A stretch of DNA of 64,000 bases, taken from assembly GCA_920105625.2 (NCBI GenBank), contig OV050033.1, forward strand, positions 1,778,001-1,842,000, in the 5' to 3' direction. Source of the stretch: Clusia tigrina. Its lineage: Eukaryota; Arthropoda; Insecta; Diptera; Clusiidae. The notes beneath the pieces are model-generated. The model ran no database searches. It was given only the letters and a program-made list of their open reading frames with translations, and had not been told where the DNA came from. Positions 1 to 12,522 of the stretch are shown here, in pieces. Numbering within the stretch: position 1 is the stretch's first letter; each line of letters starts with the position of its first letter. The position numbers were made by a program, and so were the translations under genes.

Positions 1-2954
1 TCTATGGCGGGACAAGTTCACTACTGGAGCCAGACGAGTGAAGGTTTACCAAAGCATTCGAAGGTAAGGGGGAATTAGCATTCCCAAAGTATTGATCAAG
101 CGTAACTGAACTTAGTTCACACTCCTTCGAAATATTTCTTGAAGACTCCAATTCAGACTCATGCTGTACGCACAGTAGATGAGAGAGAAGCTGAACAAGA
201 ACAGATTTTGAACAATTAAGGCCGAACCAAGTAAAGCATTGTCATGGTAGCAGAGCACTGTCTTTGCCTAATGGAGTCTTAAAATCCTCGCTTAAAGGCC
301 ATATAAAACAGTATAGTGTCCCGTGGCTCTCCCCTCTAGTTCCAAATAGCCATAAATGAAAGTAGGCCAAAACAAAGGTTCTGCATCTTTGCGACAGGTA
401 CCTCTTCTTCAGTAATGGCCTCTTCTGCATTTTTGCACTTCCATATGGGGACATTTCCCTAAACAAGCATTGGAGGAACACTGTAAATACTTTGGGCTAC
501 ATTCACGTGCCCACCTTGCTCTAAGTTGTCTCCTTGAGCACAAGCTCTGACACCCCCTTTGCTGCCGTCACCGTTGCCACTCTTTTTTGTTGCCAGCAAT
601 TAGCGCCATTTTCCCACTTAACACTCTGTTGCTCTTTCACTTTCCGCTGAAGTTTCGTAATGTCTCCAGCACAAAATAATGAGTCCCTATTCCACTTCAC
701 TGAGTAGCTCTGCGCTGCTGTGCTCAGCGCTTTTGTGCGAGTTGTTCGCCTGCACAGGTGTGGGGGTCTTTTTTTACCTTTTGCGCTGCTTTAGTTTTCA
801 CAATGATGCGTAATTTGGGGCTCTTTAGTGTGTCAGTGTGTGGCTCGCATTTATACAACAACCCAAATCCATCCAATCAGTAAGAACTCTGATCATCAAG
901 TCTTCAGCGTAAATTTAATTAATCAACTTAATTAGAAATCTGGTAGCGACAGCTTGGAACATTTGCTGGCAACAATAATCCTTTAAATTTAATACCGCAA
1001 ATCGCGGCCGAGGAAGCAGGACGTTTCGAGCCAGTGCCCCCAGTGGCTGTGCGTGTTACATTACAACCAAAATGTGGACGAGACATGGGCTGCCTGTCTG
1101 TGCATTGTACTGTCGTTCTGTCGCTACCTTTCCACAACTGCTTCTTGCTCGGTAATTAATTAATTTAGGGATTGTTTACGAGTATTTACATGTAGCTTGA
1201 TTAGAAGCAACAATGCCGGTCTGTGACATGTGCCGCAAGCATGCAAGCAGTGCTACACGCACTGCTGCCCTCAATACCCACACAGAGCGCAGGCAGGCTC
1301 TGCACACACTCGCACAAAGGACATTCTGCACGAGGCTTTTTGCGGATATTTATAAATGATTGAATGCGATTAAATTATTCGAAATGGAGAATTTGTGCGT
1401 GGACTTTATTATGGTACATTCACCTCCTGCATGGCTCATTTCTTTCGTAACTTAAGCTGATTTTTAAAACACACAATTTGTGGCCATCTTCGATCCTATC
1501 ATAAGACAGGGAAATGGAGGAATGAAATTAACGAACAAAAGAAAAATAATCAAATTTTATAAAAGTGCTCTTAATTAAATTATGTGTAATTGCAGCATTT
1601 TCCCTCTTATTAGATATGAAATTAAATTAATTCTGCTACGGAGCAGCTCGCAAGCCAGAGTTCTCATCGTCAGCAGATGGTCACATCACGTTTGTCATTA
1701 GTGATGACAGTGAGCCACTTAGGGCCAAAGTTATTGTGTGGCCAAAACATGCTCTGCTATGTATGGTTACGTAAATTAGTTTTGCTAATAGGTCGATTTC
1801 CAAATTGTGGTAATTGTGGATCTTTATTCAAGACCCTTGTTTCATAATTTGTTTAAGCCAGCAATTCCATTAAGCAGAAGTTCACAAAATTGATTTACCA
1901 CTCAGTTTGAAATCGTTTTCGGAGGTTTCATTCTACACTAATCTAGCCATAAATTCATTTGCTGCTAGTTTCAAGTCACGACTAAACTGCCTTTGGTTTA
2001 TTTCAGTCTTACAATCCAGTAGCAAGTCCTTCAGAGCAAAAGAAATAGCGTCATTTATGACTCTTTCCATTAGTGGGAAAGAGATAGCATCATTCGTTGT
2101 TGTGGAAATATTGTTTATGACTTGTTTTATGATCTTTTCCTAATAACTTTTCCTTACTTATCACAAATGATCTTTTAACAGCATTCTATCGTTTATTCCT
2201 GTTAAGTTAGGAATGACAAAAATGACTGATTCCTCGCATTATTGTAAGCAGCATATCTGGAGAAATGTGACAAATTTTACCTAAAATTACAAATAGGTAC
2301 GAAAATGTTTGAGGTGTCCACGTTCATCTATCCCAGTACTTGATATTTTTCCAAATCTACCCATTTGCATCAGAAAATCTCGATTGGTTCTTCAGCTTTA
2401 CTCATCAGAAGAAAGGACACTTGAGAAAGTCGGTAATCGGAGGCTTCAGCGTATCATTTCTACTTAAGTCGATTTAGGAGCAACGCCCTCAAATTATAAA
2501 ATTGAAGTTCAATGTCCTTGTTGGTGCCACTATACAAGGCAAGTGCGTAAAAAGGACAACAAAAGGAGGAAGTATACGAGATGGTTTTGATTTTCATTAA
2601 TTTACCTCAGAACTGGGTCGATGGAGAAAGGTAAATGTTTTGCCTTGTTTTGCTGTCAACATTGGTAAAACACGCAAATTAATTTTGCGCTCCTTGGAGT
2701 TATGTCAATGCAAGTGAAACTACACAAAACTCCGTTTGGCAATTAAACCGGAAGCCTGCATTCAGCCGCAACAACTTTAAATTGAGATATGAAACTGCAC
2801 AAACTTCTGCCAGTATCAGGACGAGGGTCTCCGTGTGCGCTCCCATATTGTCTTTTAATATGTTTTATCTACAGTCGAGTGAGAGAAATCAGCAATCCCT
2901 GTCATGAGCAACTATGCGAGTGCCTGTCGCTCCGAATAACTTTCTGTGCGTTCT
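1..2954. other. Non-coding stretch
   Basis: No gene recognised. AT-rich with AATTAATT-type homeodomain words at about 913-940, 1153-1166 and 1620-1635, and a GC-richer patch at 990-1330. Nothing repeat-like. Confidence 0.6.
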
Positions 2955-3025
2955 GACTCTTTGTGTGCATCAGTGTGTGCGCATCTGTGTGTGTGTGTTT
3001 CGGTGTGTGTTGCGTGTGTGGCTTG
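2955..3025. repeat. Imperfect TG dinucleotide tract
   Basis: TG-rich for about 70 bases with a pure run at 2986-2997. Confidence 0.85.
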
Positions 3026-3943
3026 AAGTTTGTGGCATGTCTGCTAAGCATGCGATAAAGACATTAAACGAAACTCAAAACTTCCACAATAGGGGAACTT
3101 ATGCGTCGAGTTGGCTGTCACTCTTCTCCTAATGAGGCACAATTTTGATATGTTTGAGTGCTGGAAATTAAAAAGATTTAAATTTAGTCAGTTGGAAAGG
3201 ACGTGAGTGCGTGCATGCAGGTTTGAAGACAAATCCACTTCATTTGCATATAAATTGAGCTGATTCATTACAAAGGAGTGCATTGCTAGCCAGCATATTT
3301 GCAGAGCTGCCATCTGCAAATCCAACTCAATGTGTGAGATGTGGAAACCTTTGTGCGATAATCCTCCAGTTCTTCAGCTTCGCGTAGTTGTTCAATTTGT
3401 ATTATCTTCCTTTGCTAATCTTCCCGTATTCTCCTACATCCCGTGGTAATTGGGCACATCGCTTGGAGTGAACTCTGCCGGTTTAGTCCAACGTACTCGC
3501 CTAATGATGCAGCACGAAGTGAAGGCAATCAGCGCAGCACTTTGTGGGCGGCGCTTCCACCAATTAAGCACTGAAAAACAGCTCCCGAAAGCATGAAAAA
3601 ATCTAAAATTTAAAATTAATTTGCGAGAGGAAATTATAAGTTTATCCAACATAAACAACCAAAAAAAAATATTACAAAGAGGCAAGGCCACAAAGGAACT
3701 TAATCCTTGCATACCCAGGCACACACTTTGGCTGTCTTGGTGAGTGGCGCTTGTTGAATGGAAGAATAAAAAGAAAACCCTACAAGCACTCTCGGCGTAC
3801 TGAGCGCTGTGCCAGTTGCAGATTGCTTCTTACAGGGATTTGGAGGCAGGAACAATAGATCCACCACTCACGTTTCTTTGAAATTCTCTCAAAGGCGCTG
3901 GCTTAAATTTATCATTTTTTAAAGACTTTCATAAAAATGTGTG

Positions 3944-3999
3944 ATTCGGCAGGACAGGCGGTGGCAGGAGCAGAGTTCGATTCTCTAGCTATGCCGAAT
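3944..3999. repeat. Nested stem-loop with 8-bp outer stem
   Basis: Outer arms ATTCGGCA (3944-3951) and TGCCGAAT (3992-3999) are exact reverse complements and enclose a second stem, AGCAGAG / CTCT-A-GCT, with loop TTCGATT. The inner part mimics a tRNA T-arm but no anticodon arm is present. Confidence 0.5.
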
Positions 4000-6900
4000 A
4001 AACGCCACATATGGACCTGATTGAGAGTAGAAGAGGACAGTTAACTCGTCTTCAGTCTTCATGAGGATAATCGTGGATATACAGAAGTTGGGGAACTCTT
4101 CATGGAGCTTTCATATAGAAAATAGAGAGATGCAGAAGTTGTTCATGTAAGAAATAACACTTTTTCTTTCAAACCGCGAGTAGTTCTATTTGTATATCTG
4201 TTTAATACCCTTCCTCAATCGCTATCAGGCCTTTGAGGCTTAGCGTAACTGTTAGGTTAGGGAGATGGTCTAAGTGAGTAAAAATCTCAGACTCTTGGAT
4301 GATCGTACTCCTCGTGTGTTTTTGAAGATTTCCCCTCCCTCCGGGAAAAAAGATTAGTATAATTTTAGATGATGTTGCTTCGTAGTTGTTGTGGAGGAGC
4401 TAAACTTTCTTCAAACAGTTGCATGAAAACAAGTCAATTCAGACCCTGCATGAAAACCATCACATGCAGGACGACTGAAGGCTACATGAGATTGCTGTGT
4501 AAACTTGCCGATAAGCTCCTCCAGCGGACTCTATTGAGATTTTTCATTGGGTCCCCATGTTGGAATTCATGCAATCTGATGATAGCCAAACCATAAATTT
4601 CCCCTTTCCCTTTTCCCATTTGAATGGAGTGAAAGATTTTTGTAGAAACTGTAAATTAATATTATTTTCAATATTTATTTTAACAAGTTTTCCAGATGTA
4701 AAATTAAAAAAAATTTTTCTATTTTTTAAATATCGTTGAAGCAGAGAAGCGACTTTTTACTTGAGGCCTGCAATTTTGCCGCCTTCACGACCATTTTAGA
4801 CGCTGTCATTCAAGCGCAGAAAGAAGGCTCTGTGCATACACAAACACACTCCCACTTACACTTGCATGGGTAAAGTGGCTAACTAGGCAAAGACAAGTCA
4901 ACGTAAGTGTCATGCAGAATGGTGTCGGTGTGGCAGGCATCCGCAGTGCGTCCTGAGAAGTGACACACTTATTGCTCGCCGAAGCAAAGCAAGCAGCCAA
5001 GTGCTTAAATAGCGTTGAAAGCAAATTATTGCGAGTTGTGCCTAATAAGTAGCAGCATGCGACTGGCAGCGTGTGGCACAGATGCCGTTCAAGACAGCAT
5101 TCACTGCGTGCGCATCCGAAGTCCTTGCTGACGAAAAGAGAACCCCACTTGCTCTACTTTACTTTTACCAAGGGTACGCATTCTTCACGGATCGCTAGGC
5201 ACAAGGCGAGTAGTTCAGTTTCAACTGAGTCCTAGGAGTAGCAGTCTTAAGATGGTCTCGTAGCTATGCTAATATTCTCGATAAAGTTTCTTACCAGATA
5301 TTAAATTCCAGTTCACAGTTAAGGATCGGCAAACTCCTTCTACTCTAGCATAATTGATTCGAAGAGCTCCTTTTTAAATAAATGCTAGGTAAAGGACATT
5401 AACTACTCGTACTTAATTTAAAATACAGCTGACTATTAAAATAAATGCTCCCATAAGTGAAGGCCTTGAATATGTGTCCTACTTTTGTCCAACCAAATTG
5501 GCCATAAATCGATTCGTGGCTGTCGCATGAGAAAACAGCTTCGCAATGTGCACTTCGTATGGAAAATGTCAATGGGCGGCAGGAGGAGGTCATCAGTGAC
5601 ATGACATCAATGTCAATACTTATAAAGTTGGATATGAATATGAAAGCGTGAGCCCGCCAAAAGAAAATTACCCTCTGTCATGTCGGAAATTGACATCGGA
5701 GGCTAAAGTGACTTCGGTGTGCTTGAAGCCTATTAGAATGGAAGCAGCAGAATATTTTTAGCATTGCGAGTTTGGACCATATTCAGAGTTGAGTGGTTGG
5801 TCAAGATGTGCTTCGACTGCAGTATTTGCGTACTATGAATAGTCTAGTAAGGCAAAAGAAGGCCTATAAATCGAAGACCACACAAGCCTGGACAGTCACA
5901 GAACAGTGGAATTGGACAAAGTTGTGTTTGAGGGGAAGTATTGGCATTGGTCACTGAGCACAATAACGCCTGGTGAATATATTATATTAAATATAAGTCG
6001 GACGGTGTCATCACAGTGTCTTTAGAGATACTTGACATCCTGAGAAGTTGGTCTGAAGTGTAAAGAGAAAGCTTTCTAATTGCTTCTATGCATTCTCTTA
6101 CCAACTTCGATATATAACGACTCGTGTGATTGCAAAGCAAAATCAAGGCAGCTTAGCTATCTGCTCGGATTTGTTTATATCTGACCTTAGTTTCTCGAGG
6201 AGAGCACCAACATCTAATAGACAAAAGTGAGCCAATGGAAGTTTCTAAGTTCTGCCACATCCCTGAGCATCTCTGAGCAAATATAATGGGGGCCAATTTA
6301 TGTGATATCAAGAATCATGAAGAAATCATCGACGACATTGTCATGAAAATTTGTTTATGTTAAATAGTTCCGCTCACTGGATTGTACTAAGTAACATGAT
6401 CACTTCGTTTGCTTATGAGGTTTCAGTGAAAGTAGTATTCGGTTTCGTGCATAGATCAGTGTCACTTTTATCTCCGATTCACACATACGATATCACTAAA
6501 GCAGCCTATTCATACCCCGTCGGTCTCATTCATGACTCTTTCCAAACACTATTACACATTTCCACACTTTGCACTATTTGTAATGGACGTAGGAAGGGCT
6601 TCCTAGTCATAATATATTGAGCTAATTTACCGCTAGGAATTGTTTACTGGAGAGAACAATCTCCTTGTCTCATATTCAGCTCTGGGAATATATGTTTTGG
6701 CATTCGTCTGATACAGAAGTTTCAGCCTTGAGCTGATTTAACGCGTCCAGCCAAGAATTCAACCACGAAATTACGAAGCACTCTTATGGAACAAAACAGA
6801 GTTGTACTCGAACTTAATAAAATGTTTGTGCAAGCACATGGGAAGTGCTACACCATCGCCCTGCCCTTTCAAATGGGCGGACCGGGCTGGTGGCGCAAGT

Positions 6901-9900
6901 TGTGCAAAGTGAGCCGATGATGAAGTTTTTCTGTGCCAAATTGTGAAACAAATTTCAGCTTGTAAAGCGCCGAACAACTGAAGCGCAATTCAATTGAACT
7001 TTTGTCCTTGTGCAGCAGAAGCCGAATAATATCGGCTGCGACCAAGCAAACTAATGTGAATGAATTACTGCTGAAAAGAGTTCGAAAGGAGGAATTGTCT
7101 TGAGTAGACAGGACATTTTTATTCCTTTTATAATGACGTGCTCTGAATGAAGCCATTCCAGTAGACACAAATCAGCAGAACGTCTGTTCTGGAAAATAAG
7201 TTCCGAACTTTAAGGCATGCAAAGTGGGGACTACTTTCAGTTGCATGGAAAAGTTTGCGTGAGTGGAGTGGATGTGCGAAAACTAGAAACTAGAAAGAAA
7301 TGAGGAAGGAGTGTGGATTATTGAGTTTTAACTATGGACAAACTGCGGAAAGTTGGTGCCAAGTACTTAAAGGCAAGGCAGCTATTCTGCAATACAAGTT
7401 ATTATGACACAAATACAAATAAAAAAGTCCCCGGGCCGTTAGCGCCCACACTCGCAACATTTGCTGAACTGCATTCTCGTTAAAACTCGGAACTGGCGAC
7501 ACACACAGTTCTCTTGGCGCAGAGTTTCCGGCGGCACTACATTAGAGCAAATTTACTTGCAGCATGTAAAGTTCACATTCAACCGCCCGCGGCAATTATG
7601 GATTATTTATATTCATTTATTGCATGCCCGACATTAGCCTTAGAATCCGTGGCCTTAATGACCGGCCGTAAAGGAGCTACTGCCACTTCGGTCGCCTGGT
7701 CCTTACTCAACTTGGCGTTACTGTGTTCTTGGCATGTACCCGAATGTGCGTAATTGGTGCCCCAATTTCAACAGTTTTCAAAGTTCATTCACATAATTAT
7801 AAACATTTAAAGCTGTTGCACGGATGCATCTGCCCTACTACAATGTGCTCCAATGTGCTTCGAGCAACCTAGGAACCCAGTTATACATTTGGGACTGTTT
7901 TAAATGTTGTGGATTTCAATTTCGATTCCTGCATTTGCCCCTCAAGTGTTATTCTACGTATCTAATGTAATAATTGCCTAGTTCCATTACAATGCGGGTT
8001 GCTCAACTTGGATAATTGGTGTCCTGCAAGATTAGCGGATGCAACTTAAAGAGGCTACTTTGGAAATATGGCACCACAATCTCAGAAGTGACAACTGTAG
8101 GAAATGCAGGAAACAAAGGGGAGAACGGAATCCACATATTTGGAACTCCCCAATGTGATGCTCCTTGTCACATTAATATGAAAACTGCCATGTCCACCAG
8201 CCACTATAATTCTGCACTTCTAGGTGAAAGGGTTTCTGGAACTTGGTTTCACTTCAATTCAGTGATCTATACCTGATTCTGTGTATAATGACTGACTTCA
8301 GAATTGGTCTCGCTCCATACTTGAAAATTTAGCAGATTGAATATTCTCGCTTTAAGTTCATCACGGAACAATATTATTAGCTAGAAAAGCAGGTCACTTC
8401 CAATGGCTTCAGCACCCAACCCCCGAACAATCTCCGAACGTAGTCGATGGTTTTATTGTGCCGGCTCCTGAACCAGATAAATCCTGCTACTATGTAGCCC
8501 AAGTTGCTACGAGCGATATTGATTGGAGAAATTCGGATTTTTGGCTCGACTTCAAAAATGGGTTCTCTCATCTCTTCATCGAATTGTAGCAAATAATTTA
8601 TAGGGAACTTGTCGATAACTCTTCGAATATTCTGAATATTCCGATTCACCGTCGGCGATTATAAGAAAAATTTTAATTTCAAACTTCTTTATAAGCCTGG
8701 GAAGCAGAAGAGTGGATTTTAAAAGAAACCTCAACGATTTGGTGGCTTTACAGCAGTGTGAAGCACTCCAAGATACTCGTAATGTGTCCCATAAAACTCT
8801 CCCCATTTAGCTACTTTTATGAAGCTCCCCTTACATCGTTTCCACATTTAATGGTCCTAATCCAGAGATAGTGGGTTAGAAGCATTGCCGGTTTTTTCTT
8901 CCTTAATTTAGTTGCCAATTGGCACATCATGAATAGGTTTATAGTACGAGTATCCACAGCCTGTTCTTTCAGCCAGCAATTCCCCTGACCTCACTTATTC
9001 CCCATTTCATCATCAATATTAATGCTAGCATAGAACTATAGAACGAGTTCATACCGCCTCATTATGAATTAATGAAATAATCCCCATTTGTGTAATTTCA
9101 TTACGAAGCGATTTGTTTTCATTATGTTTTGAACTCGTTTTCACGCCCCTTTTTGCCTGTGTGTGCCCTCCGCAAGTACACAACGACTTCACTGAGCGAT
9201 GAATGCAACCACGAATGCAACATCAACAACACTCTTCGCTTCAACAGCCTCATTTGTTAAGTTGCCAACTTGGAATTGCAGGAGTAAAAACCACGCCAGC
9301 GAGAAGTGCAACTGGCAAGGATATAGCCGCGAGGGACGAAATACACACAGAGCACGGAGTGAACACAATACCCCTGCAGACACCAGTGATTCTGGACATG
9401 AGGAAGATGAATGAGCACTGACATGCGATCCGTCGCAGGATGGGCAGGTTGGGCAGGAAGACGGGCCTACCCATCCAACGGCGGACTGCGACACAAAGCC
9501 TCAAGTGTGCAACGGTATCGTTATTGGCTATGAGGGTTCGCAATCAATTAAGCACGAGCGAATGCAGCTAGCAAGGACGAAGGACCAAAGACCGGTGGCA
9601 TGCATTTGAATGCGTGCAGCCCGGTGAAATGCCACAATGGATGTATTTGATTTTATGTAGCATTCTGGTTATGCAATCAGTACGCCGGGCATACTCTCTG
9701 TGCTGGCCGCTGTGTCGATTTGGAGTGATGGAGTGCTACATAGGGGAGCTACGTAGAGGAGAGTGTCATTTTAGTTTCGGCATTTCAGTCGGTCATCTTA
9801 GCCGAAATTTGTTGGTGAATTTGTTATTCGAGTTGAGGTGCGTTGACAGCACACCGCAACACTTCTTCCCAGCTCCATTGCCTGTAATTTTTATTTAATC

Positions 9901-10099
9901 GCCATTGTCCTTTGCCAGCAACTGCTCCGAGCCCCGTTTTCCTTCGTCATTTGTTGTGGCTGTGATTTATTTAAATTGATCGAAAAGTGCTTGTTCCCTT
10001 TGCCAAAGACTTTAAAGCCAAAATGCCCCTCACATAAATCGCTTTGGCGCATCTCCTGCATCCAGTTACAATTTCGTTATCGTGCGCTGATGTACGCAG

Positions 10100-10125
10100 C
10101 GGCCCAACGGCCCAATGGCCCAACC
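10100..10125. repeat. GGCCCAA(C/T) repeat, three units
   Basis: Three consecutive GGCCCAA units, period 8-9, in a GC-rich block. Confidence 0.7.
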
Positions 10126-11328
10126 AGCGGCCGCCCAGCACAGTTCACTGCCGTAATGACATTTCATCAGTGCTGGGCACAGAGAGGCATTTGAGTCTCC
10201 GGAATGTGGCAATAAAAGCGCCGCAATATTTCACAGATTGCGCTATTTGAACCATCGCTGGGCCCGAGCGCCGAGCGGCGCAGTAAATTGTGTTTTTGTT
10301 TTATATTTTTTTGCTCGCAAAATAGAATAAATTAATTTCACATGTGGTGAGAGCAATCATCCTGGAATGTGTGTCCTTGAATTTATTTGGCTTTTTCATA
10401 TATTTATTTAAAGGGCTCTTTTAGGCAGACATTTTGAGAGCTTGGATGGCAGCTGCAGGACTTTATGTGTCACTTTCGGATTCAGGAAATTAAAAGTTCA
10501 TTTCCAACATAGCTATCAATTGTCCTGGCAGGACCGAATGTGGTGTTGAATCCGATTTCAACTGCTCAGTGTTACATTTGAGAATTTTAGAGTCGAATGG
10601 CTAAGGACACTCTTCGCATATGCCTCCCATCTTATTCGTTAGGCATATATAAAAAAGTTCTCATATATAAAAATCCCTCCCAGTCCTCGCAAAAAATTCA
10701 CAATTAATATAAGATTTATTAGGAAGCTGCTCGTACTAAGACTTGTTCGAAAGGTTCTTGGCTCTTTGCCCTGTTCTGTTGATAAGTAAGATCAATGGCA
10801 TATAATATACGCGTCTATGGTTTTTATCATAAAGCAAAGTTATTCACTTGTCAGAGGGATTCCTGCTTCGCCAAGACCAATATCAACACCGCCTGCAGAA
10901 CTTTTCCCAAGTGGAAAGACGATGTTCATGTCGAAATTAAATTATTTAAATTTGCTTGCGTAGCAAAGTAAACACTTGAACTCGTGACCCTGTTATGGAT
11001 GGCCCAGGGATGGGGTTTCCGATTGTATAGCCTCTCCCATCCAATTGTCATGCTCATCTCTTGTTATTAAGCGAGGCTCTGAATGCCAACCTCACCTGTT
11101 GTTAGCAAACAAGGCTCTGGAGACCAAGTAAAGGCGGTATTAGCCCTGATTAACTGCTGCTGGCAACAACCAAGAATTTGGTAGCATGTCTGGAGGCTAA
11201 AGTTGTCACCCCCACCATCAGATTCGAAAAGGTAGGTTGATGCCCTGCTATTTTTAAATTCACCTTATCAATGAGACCACCTTGCTCCCCCGCGGAACTA
11301 TACGAATTAATTAAAAAGTGCAGCAAAG

Positions 11329-11911
11329 TTGGAAATAGTTCCTGACGATTCCACACCATTTTTAACACCATTCAAGAAGAAAGGTTTACACGAGTTCGGC
11401 CCATCTCCGAAAATAAATTCTGTGGTGGATGCTTCTACTAAGAAAATGGTGTATAAAATCCACATTGCTAAGAAGTCTCCATCAACTGTATACTTTGGCC
11501 CTCAATCATACCACGGGCTCACATGGTTGGCTTCCAAATGAGCCAAAGGGAACTTGTGTTGCATTACCAGGACAAACATTCGAATTAGTGCTTTGGTCAA
11601 TATCTCTCACTCTCCCTCTCTTAGTTGCTGTCGTCACTTGTGGGACATTGGCTACGATCCCTTGTCTTGGTCAATGGGGTTTTAGAATACATTTCGACCG
11701 TCAGTATCAGTGTCAAGCAGTGGCAAAATCTTTAAGAGACTTTCCGACTGCAGAGTCTATGGCACATGAATGGATTTTGCATTTACTCCCTAGCCCTCAG
11801 TGGTGTTCTCCCAATGAACTGAATCCTCTACATAGTTACGTGACTCTCGTTCAGGCACAGCAACCCATACTTAGGACACTCTGTCCATGGCAGGGTTGTG
11901 TGGTCAATTGA
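11329..11911 (+). other. Two overlapping protein-like frames, unrecognised
   Basis: One frame (11329-11541) is hydrophilic and Lys-rich; the next (to 11911) has a hydrophobic segment (LVLWSISLTLPLLVAVV). A frameshift would be needed to join them. No family is recognised and neither has good start context. Confidence 0.1.
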
Positions 11912-12478
11912 GTTGTGGCATGAACTAAACAAATACGAATTTTGTGCTCGGGTTTTGTGTTATTAAACACAATAAAATGAAACATAAAAATGCAACATCT
12001 AAAATTAATTAAATTTCCCAATTACTCGTAAGTTAAACGCACTCCAACGAAGCCTCCCGGTGAATGGATTTTAAATTGAAATATAAAACAAAGACAAATA
12101 CTTGAATGGTATAAATGGAAACAACACACACAATGGGTGTGTAAATATTTGCGTTTGCACACAATTTTAACGGAAATTGAGTATTTTTGTTTAAATGTTT
12201 CACAATTTGTTCGGCATTCTGCAGCAGTGAAAAGAGTAAAAATTCTCTTTTGGGTGGTTTCCCTTTCCAGTTTGGAAGAATTCACTATTCGAATGCATAT
12301 GCGGCTGTATCCCGTACTGAAAATAGCAACCAAATATTACTCATACGTTCCGTTGTGCCAACATATTTTCCTTTTTCGCACCCCGATCCCCAAAACATAT
12401 TTTATTGTTCACAAAAATATTCACACTCGTGTATTCATGGGTGGCACGCACACCAGAAGCCAATACGTAGCGGCTCTG

Positions 12479-12522
12479 TATATATGTGCATGTATGCATG
12501 TATGTGTGTGTGAAGTGTGTGA
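12479..12522. repeat. TATG / TG microsatellite
   Basis: TATATATGTGCATGTATGCATGTATGTG passes into pure TG; purine-pyrimidine alternation with Z-DNA potential. Confidence 0.8.

Larger units (their letters stand above)
3026..12478. other. Non-coding stretch
   Basis: No gene recognised apart from the doubtful frames near 11.3-11.9 kb. GC-richer, regulatory-looking blocks lie at about 7370-7760, 9130-9620 and 9900-10310. The rest is unstructured sequence with short frames in all phases. Confidence 0.55.

Noticed and set aside
4198..4218. TTTAATACCCTT-like sequence as an INE-1/DINE-1 end
   Set aside because: The matching GAGGGTAT half is missing and no further element sequence is recognisable; the same holds for a similar word at 42354.
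11429..11911. 160-codon plus-strand frame with a hydrophobic segment as a membrane-protein gene
   Set aside because: No good start, requires a frameshift to join the upstream protein-like part, and no known family; kept only as a low-confidence note.
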